The notes under the pieces are model-generated. The model was not told the DNA's origin and did not search any database. It was given only the letters and a program-made list of their open reading frames with translations. The position numbers and the translations under genes were made by a program. DNA of 64,000 nt, from positions 282-64,281 of the forward strand of contig DIFQ01000059.1 of assembly GCA_002419215.1 (NCBI GenBank), in the 5' to 3' direction. Below are positions 59,473-64,000 of this stretch, one piece after another. Every line of letters starts with the position of its first letter. The first letter of the stretch is position 1. The DNA comes from Syntrophaceae bacterium UBA5744 (GTDB lineage Bacteria > Desulfobacterota > Syntrophia > Syntrophales > UBA2192).

Positions 59473-60336
59473 ATGCAGTACCGAATGCTTGCAGCCATCG
59501 TCCTGATTCTTTGCGTGGCAGCCTGCACCAGCGTGAAGGACGAACCCCTTCCGCTCAGCCGCGAAAACATCGAGAAGTATGCCGCCGCCGTGGGCAAAAG
59601 CTCCCGGAAGCTCGAGCCCGATGCAGGCAGCGTCATCGAACGGGTAGACGTCCTCTACCGCTCCCCCCTCGAGAACCACCTCGGCTACAGCTTCGACCGG
59701 ACGCTGCGACACTACTTCGTCAACCGGGCCGGCATCACGGCAGACCCGGAGTCCCGGGTCTTCGCCGATCTGATCACGCCGGGGGCCCAGGCCGTTCTCA
59801 TGAACGCGGACGAGGCCCTGAGGGCGGGGCTGATTTCCACGCGGACCCGAGACCTGCTTTCGGTTCTCTCCAAGTTCCGCTGCGACCACGCCCTGCTGCT
59901 CAGCGGCGGGGAATGGGAGCGGATGGCGGGATTTCTGACTCTCGTGGCGGATTGCTCGAAACTCGAGGGCGGGGCCTGCTCGGCAGGCACGCTGATGGAA
60001 ATGGCGCTCCAGCAGGGCATCACCCCGCTGGAAGAGCCGCTGGACGAATCGAGCACCGGCAGTCGGGAGCCCGCGATTGACGTCCGTGAGGCGCTCTACA
60101 GAAAGTTCAACCTCGCCCGCTGGGACGGTACCGGCCTGTTTATCGGCTCAGACGCCGAAGAGATCGACGCTTCCTCCCTCCTGGATGACCCGGACCGGCG
60201 GTTCACCGTCAACGAGCGGGTCGTTTATTTCGCCGATCAGTACTCGAAGATGGTCAGGGAGGAGCAGGGTCTCGCCCCCGGGGGCGGCCGCGGGCTTCAA
60301 CAGGGCAAAAGCGTCGCTGCGGGAAACCGATCCTGA
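59473..60336 (+). CDS. Hypothetical lipoprotein
   Basis: 287 aa. Lipobox VAAC (Cys18). The body is mostly helical with NIEKYAAAVGKSSRKLEPDA, SFDRTLRHYFVNRAGITADP and FKFRCDH-like VLSKFRCDHALLLSGG. Ends in a Gly/Arg-rich tail. No family known; an outer-membrane or periplasmic location is expected. Follows the barrel gene on the same strand by 121 nt. Confidence 0.72.
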   Translation: MQYRMLAAIVLILCVAACTSVKDEPLPLSRENIEKYAAAVGKSSRKLEPDAGSVIERVDVLYRSPLENHLGYSFDRTLRHYFVNRAGITADPESRVFADLITPGAQAVLMNADEALRAGLISTRTRDLLSVLSKFRCDHALLLSGGEWERMAGFLTLVADCSKLEGGACSAGTLMEMALQQGITPLEEPLDESSTGSREPAIDVREALYRKFNLARWDGTGLFIGSDAEEIDASSLLDDPDRRFTVNERVVYFADQYSKMVREEQGLAPGGGRGLQQGKSVAAGNRS

Positions 60337-60544
60337 CAGACTCCCGGTGAAGTTCGAAGCGCAGAAGCTTTGAAGTTCCCCCTTCCCCGCCTTGACACCG
60401 GAACCAATTCCCCCTAGACTGCCGATGGCGGCGCGAATCCCGCTGTACGGCCCATGGCCGGGGTTGCGCTTGCAATGACGGGGTAAGGGGCAATGTCGCG
60501 TAACCTCGCCGGTTGCGGATCCATGACTGAAGGAGGGAGCTGTC

Positions 60545-61384
60545 ATGACGCTGGACCTGTCGGCCATCGGCCGTCCCATCGGCCCCATCGTCCGGGAATA
60601 CGGGTGGAAGGACGTCATCCTGTACGCCCTGTCGGTGGGAGCGGGCTTTGACGAACTCGAGTACACCTGGGAGAAGAACCTCAAGGTCATCCCCACTTTT
60701 TCCGTCGCCACGATCTTCGACTTCTTCTGGGCCGTGGCGAAGAATTCCAACCTCAACCCGAAGGGGGCCCTTCACGGCGAGCAGGAGATCCTCTTCCACA
60801 ACCCCATTCCCGTCTCGGGGACACTCACCACCACCGGAACCGTCACGAACTGCTTCGACAAGGGCAGGAAGGGCGCCGTCATCCGGGGCCGGAGCGTCAC
60901 CCTCCACTCCAGCGGGGCAAAGCTCTATACCAACACGATGAGCATCTTCAGCCGGCTCGACGGCGGCTTCGGCGGCGAGGAAGGTCCCTCACGGACCGTC
61001 GAGTTCCCCGGACGCGGCCCCGACTACACCGTCGAAGCAGGGACCTCGCCCGACCAACCCCTGCTCTATCGCCTCACGGGTGACTTCTTCTCCCTGCACG
61101 TGGACCCCGAATTCGCCCGGGCCTCGGGCTTCGAGAAACCGATCATGCACGGCCTGTGCACCTTCGGCTTTGCCTGCCGGGCGCTGCTGAAATGCCTTAT
61201 CCCCGGCGAGCCCGAGCGCACCCGGCGAATGGCCTGCCGGTTCACGCGGCCCCTCTATCCCGGTGAGCCCATCCGGACGCTCGTCTGGAAGACTGATGAA
61301 GGCAGGGCCCTCTGGCGGGTCGTCCACGCGGCCACGGGCCAGAGCGTCATCGACGGCGGGGAGTTCGAGTACGGCGACCGCTGA
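60545..61384 (+). CDS. MaoC/hydratase 2-like double-hotdog protein
   Basis: 279 aa, two hotdog domains. The N-terminal half has YALSVGAGFDELEYTWEKNL and FHNPIPVSGTL. The C-terminal half has GDFFSLHVDPEFARASGFEK, then MHGLCTFGFACRALL, matching the eukaryotic-type R-specific enoyl-CoA hydratase 2 (GDWNPLHIDP in the family). Asp and His at the ends of that motif are kept, but the Asn-Pro in the middle is Phe-Ser here. It should act on 2-enoyl-CoA in beta-oxidation. AAGGAGGGAGCTGTC precedes the ATG. Confidence 0.85.
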   Translation: MTLDLSAIGRPIGPIVREYGWKDVILYALSVGAGFDELEYTWEKNLKVIPTFSVATIFDFFWAVAKNSNLNPKGALHGEQEILFHNPIPVSGTLTTTGTVTNCFDKGRKGAVIRGRSVTLHSSGAKLYTNTMSIFSRLDGGFGGEEGPSRTVEFPGRGPDYTVEAGTSPDQPLLYRLTGDFFSLHVDPEFARASGFEKPIMHGLCTFGFACRALLKCLIPGEPERTRRMACRFTRPLYPGEPIRTLVWKTDEGRALWRVVHAATGQSVIDGGEFEYGDR

Positions 61385-61395
61385 ACGACCGCAGC

Positions 61396-61677
61396 CTACT
61401 TGTAGTAGCAGACGTAGGAGGCGTCAGCGGGCACGTCGAGCTGAAATTTTTGGTTCGCCTCCACCTCGAACCGGTCATAGGGCTTGCAGGTCCTCCACTG
61501 AGCCTGGCCGGGGAGTTTTACCTTCAGGACGCCCGTGGTGACGACCATGATCTCCTTTTGGGAGGTCCCGAACTCATAGCTGCCCTTTGCCATCACCCCG
61601 ACCGTAGCCGGCCCTTCGCTCGTCGTGAGCGAAATGGACTTCACGTTGCCCTCGAAATACTCGTTCACCTTCAGCAT
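61396..61677 (-). CDS. ppnP: Pyrimidine/purine nucleoside phosphorylase
   Basis: 93 aa. [57 protein letters not shown] and the C-terminal ASYVCYYK define the PpnP (YaiE) cupin. Cleaves nucleosides with phosphate for salvage. The ATG at 61677 has GGAGG upstream; the longer frame to 61785 is not family-like. Convergent with the hydratase gene. Confidence 0.94.
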   Translation of the reverse strand: MLKVNEYFEGNVKSISLTTSEGPATVGVMAKGSYEFGTSQKEIMVVTTGVLKVKLPGQAQWRTCKPYDRFEVEANQKFQLDVPADASYVCYYK

Positions 61678-62120
61678 GCCCTGCCTCCCGGGATTATTTT
61701 GCATGATCCTATGGGGTGACGCCGCACCCGTCAACAAAAATGATGATCCGTAAATTATCCACAGGGCGGGTGATCGTGCAACCAATGTCCGGTTATCTAA
61801 TGCCCGCGGTATTAGATTTCGGCCTTTTCCCCCTAATGCTCTTTTCGTATTTTTTGAAACGCCGCATTTCGCACTTTACATTTCGAAAGGTCGGGTTGTA
61901 GATTTTCGCAATCCCCCTTCCACAACCTGCAACGCAAGAGCAGGACCGCCTGCCCGTATGGATCGGATGGCTGCCGCCTGAACGCGTGAAGGTTCACTGT
62001 CCGCCTGCGGGACGCCGCACGTCACAGGAAGTCAATGAACGCCGTGACGGTGTCTCCGGTTCTTTCGTACGGGGTGGATGCGAACGCGAAGCGGGTTCGA
62101 AAAAAAGAAGGAGGGTTCAC
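61678..62120. other. AT-rich divergent intergenic region
   Basis: Carries the dyad at 61795-61817 and a lone TTATCCACA (61755-61763). The AT-rich stretch 61800-61915 probably holds the pilin promoter; no clear sigma-70 or sigma-54 site could be fixed. Confidence 0.45.
61795..61817. promoter_or_regulatory. Dyad ATCTAAT-9-ATTAGAT
   Basis: Perfect 7-bp arms spaced by GCCCGCGGT, between ppnP and the pilin gene. Looks like a dimeric regulator site. Confidence 0.45.
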
Positions 62121-62513
62121 ATGATTCGCCATTTCACGAAGAAAAGGGGACAGAAGGGCTTCACGCTGATCGAGCTCATGATCGTCGTGGGCATCATCGC
62201 CATCCTTGCGGCCATCGCCATCCCGCAGTTCGTCAACTACAGAAATCGCGCTTTCCGGGCCGAGCTCAATTCAGATCTGAGGAACGCATTCACGGCGGCA
62301 CAGGCCTATTTTTCCGATTACCCGGGCGCGATGATCGACGGCATCTTGAAGCTTACGAGCGCCGGATATCTGCCCTCTCCCCATGTGAGCTGGAGTTCCG
62401 GCAACCTGAAGGTCGATTCCGGTTCGATCTCGTTTACCCATGGCCAGCTTCCTGCCACGAAAAACACAGGGTCCGTCGACAACGTGGGCAAGATTACCAT
62501 GCCCGGCACATGA
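62121..62513 (+). CDS. Type IV pilin-like protein
   Basis: 130 aa. Short basic leader [13 protein letters not shown], then the prepilin peptidase site G|FTLIE with Glu at position 5 and the hydrophobic helix [20 protein letters not shown]. The globular part is small ([15 protein letters not shown]...). No downstream pilus genes in the window, so it stands alone. GGAGGG lies 7 nt before the ATG. A strong terminator follows. Could be a major pilin or a pseudopilin. Confidence 0.92.
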   Translation: MIRHFTKKRGQKGFTLIELMIVVGIIAILAAIAIPQFVNYRNRAFRAELNSDLRNAFTAAQAYFSDYPGAMIDGILKLTSAGYLPSPHVSWSSGNLKVDSGSISFTHGQLPATKNTGSVDNVGKITMPGT

Positions 62514-62560
62514 GTTTCCGCCATGCCTGCCCGGGAAACGCCGACCATGCCGTCCGCTCA

Positions 62561-62592
62561 ACGGGGCAGCGCGTTTTGGCTGCCCCGTTTTT
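62561..62592 (+). terminator. Rho-independent terminator after the pilin gene
   Basis: ACGGGGCAGC, 8-nt loop, GCTGCCCCGT then TTTT. A 10-bp perfect stem, 48 nt after the stop. It also lies 19 nt from the convergent acyl-CoA dehydrogenase. Confidence 0.9.
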
Positions 62593-62610
62593 ATACCGCC
62601 GGAAGACCGT

Positions 62611-63882
62611 TCACTCCCAGCCCTTCTTCCACATGTCCTCGTCGTCGTATACTTTCTCGTCCGCAGCGTGGGCCTCGGCGGCGTCAGCCTCGTAGTCGCG
62701 GGGGAGCCGCCCTTTCCGCTCGAAGTGCTCCCGGTACCACTCGTGGGCCGCGATCAGGGACATGACCTCGCTGGTGCCCGTCCAGATCGAGGCCAGGCGG
62801 ATGTCGCGGAAGATCCGCTCGACGGGGAAGACGTTCGTGTAGCCGATGCCGCCCATGACCTGCATGGCGTTGTGGGCGGCTTTCTGGCAGGACTCGGTGA
62901 TGAACTTCTTCGACTCGGAGACGAGCCTGCGGATCAGGTTCACGTTCACCCCCGCATCAACGGCTCGGGCCGTCATGTTGGCCATGGCGCGGCAGGCATC
63001 GAGCAGCATGGCCGCCTCGGCCACCTGGAAGCTCACGCCCTGGAACTGGTTGATCACCTGGCCGAAGGCCTTGCGCCGTGTCGTGTAGGCCGTGGCCACG
63101 TCGAGGGCGGCCCGGGCCGAGCCGATCGTCATGGCTGCCGTGCCGAGCCGCTCGGGGATCATCATCGTGTTGAAGACCTCGAAGGCCCCGTCGACCTTCC
63201 CCACCACGTTTTCCTTCGGGACCCTGACGTTTTTGAACACGAGACGGCCCGTCCCGCCGCCGCGGCAGCCCATGAGGCCGTAAAGATATTTCGTCTCGAC
63301 GCCGGGTCCCCGCTCCACGATGAGGCACGAGAGCGCATCCTGGGGTTTTGCCGCGGGGTTGGTCCGGGCGTAGACGAGGAAGAAGTCCGCTCCCTCGGCC
63401 CCCACGATGAAGCGCTTCTGGCCGTTGAGAAGGAAGTGGTCGCCCCGATCCTCGGCCTTCGTCGTCGCGCCGAAGAAGTCGGAGCCGCCGCGAGGCTCGG
63501 TGAGGCACTCGGCGGCGAAGCGCTCGCCCCGGAGCAGCGGCATCACGTAGCGCTCCTTCTGGGCATCCGTGCCATGCCGGATGATGGCGTCGCAGACCAG
63601 TTCCGCCCCCACGCCGAAGACGCAGGCAAGTTCGTAGCCCAGCGTGCCGATCTCCTCCATGAGCAGGCAGGTGGTGACCCAGTCCATGCCCCGGCCGCCC
63701 CACTTCACCGGGTAGCGGCACCCCAGGAGGTTCCGCCTTCCCGCCTCCTGGAGAAACTCCTTCGGGAACTTGATCGCGTCCGTGTCCATGTCGAGGATCA
63801 TCTGCCGGGGGACCCACTTCACGAAGTCCCGCGCCTCGTCCCGGATCCGCCGCTGCTCTTCCGTCAGCAGAAAGTCGTACAT
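62611..63882 (-). CDS. Acyl-CoA dehydrogenase
   Basis: 423 aa. Signatures AECLTEPRGGSDFFGATTKA (FAD/substrate motif) and QVMGGIGYTNVFPVERIFRD near the end. FAD-binding TRRKAFGQVINQFQGVSFQV and RLASIWTGTSEV are present. It oxidises acyl-CoA to enoyl-CoA with an ETF as acceptor. Slightly longer than the usual 380 aa, with an acidic C-terminal extension (DAAEAHAADEKVYDDEDMWK). Fits with the hydratase 2-like and acyl-CoA synthetase genes in a fatty-acid theme. Confidence 0.93.
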   Translation of the reverse strand: MYDFLLTEEQRRIRDEARDFVKWVPRQMILDMDTDAIKFPKEFLQEAGRRNLLGCRYPVKWGGRGMDWVTTCLLMEEIGTLGYELACVFGVGAELVCDAIIRHGTDAQKERYVMPLLRGERFAAECLTEPRGGSDFFGATTKAEDRGDHFLLNGQKRFIVGAEGADFFLVYARTNPAAKPQDALSCLIVERGPGVETKYLYGLMGCRGGGTGRLVFKNVRVPKENVVGKVDGAFEVFNTMMIPERLGTAAMTIGSARAALDVATAYTTRRKAFGQVINQFQGVSFQVAEAAMLLDACRAMANMTARAVDAGVNVNLIRRLVSESKKFITESCQKAAHNAMQVMGGIGYTNVFPVERIFRDIRLASIWTGTSEVMSLIAAHEWYREHFERKGRLPRDYEADAAEAHAADEKVYDDEDMWKKGWE

Positions 63883-64000
63883 CGCCTCCTGTCCTCCCTT
63901 CGTGTTGAAGCATCAACGTCCGTTCTATCTGCCACAAACCGCGGGCAAAAGGAAGGGGCGGACAAAGGCGGTTCGTTGGCTCCAATGGTTCAATCCAATG

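Noticed and set aside
61755..61763. TTATCCACA, a perfect DnaA box
   Set aside because: Single copy without a cluster, AT-rich unwinding element or dnaA/dnaN neighbours; not an origin.

Overview
The window (64 kb, GC-rich at roughly 60 percent by eye, dense short operons) reads as a chromosomal segment of a Gram-negative bacterium. I infer a Desulfobacterota/Syntrophia-like deltaproteobacterium from the mix of an MCE/Mla lipid-transport operon, TRAP transporters, a PA2779/C39 cassette, sensor proteins with cysteine-rich PAS domains, fatty acyl-CoA genes and a lone type IV pilin. No single marker proves the taxon. I see no rRNA, tRNA, CRISPR array, intact insertion sequence or prophage.

Layout. 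0.3-5 kb: a membrane methyltransferase-like/PQQ-propeller fusion, a ferritin-like protein and a PA2779 - C39 peptidase - TPR lipoprotein cassette. 5.2-8.7 kb: a four-gene Mla-type operon (STAS-MlaE, MlaF, MlaD, auxiliary lipoprotein). 8.7-12 kb: an SGNH hydrolase and an SPFH/zinc-ribbon gene pair. 12.2-15.3 kb: two tiny overlapping ORFs behind a palindrome, then a multi-PAS LuxR-type regulator. 15.5-19.5 kb: threonine aldolase, an ECF sigma - DUF3619-like - DUF3106 operon and a zinc alcohol dehydrogenase. 19.6-26.1 kb: TatA, DUF1385, acyltransferase, acyl-CoA synthetase, membrane protein and flavodoxin. 26.3-28.2 kb: lexA under a self-operator, and vapBC. 28.3-34.6 kb: methyltransferase, ChaN-like lipoprotein, Rossmann protein and a hybrid histidine kinase. 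34.9-40.6 kb: dctP-dctQ-dctM-pxpA-pxpB-pxpC, which reads as a complete 5-oxoproline uptake and hydrolysis operon. 40.9-45.9 kb: an AsmA-like protein and a second TRAP system with an SDR dehydrogenase. 46.3-54.8 kb: EamA and MFS transporters, two neighbouring membrane-anchored trypsin-like proteases, a LEA-type lipoprotein, a CDF metal exporter and an NTF2-like protein. 55.2-63.9 kb: SagB-type nitroreductase, HD protein, aldo/keto reductase, YbjQ, beta-barrel, lipoprotein, hydratase 2-like protein, PpnP, pilin and acyl-CoA dehydrogenase.

The most unusual layer lies between the genes. Many gaps carry short 6-10 nt words in tandem, often followed after an AT-rich loop by the reverse-complement words. 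Several word sets share the same architecture, and two of them share a loop core. One family exists as two 158-nt copies in opposite orientation, 156/158 identical, at 27375 and 45969. Four members of that family carry the exact 13-mer that starts the standard Illumina TruSeq adapter, so trimming software could damage reads from these loci.
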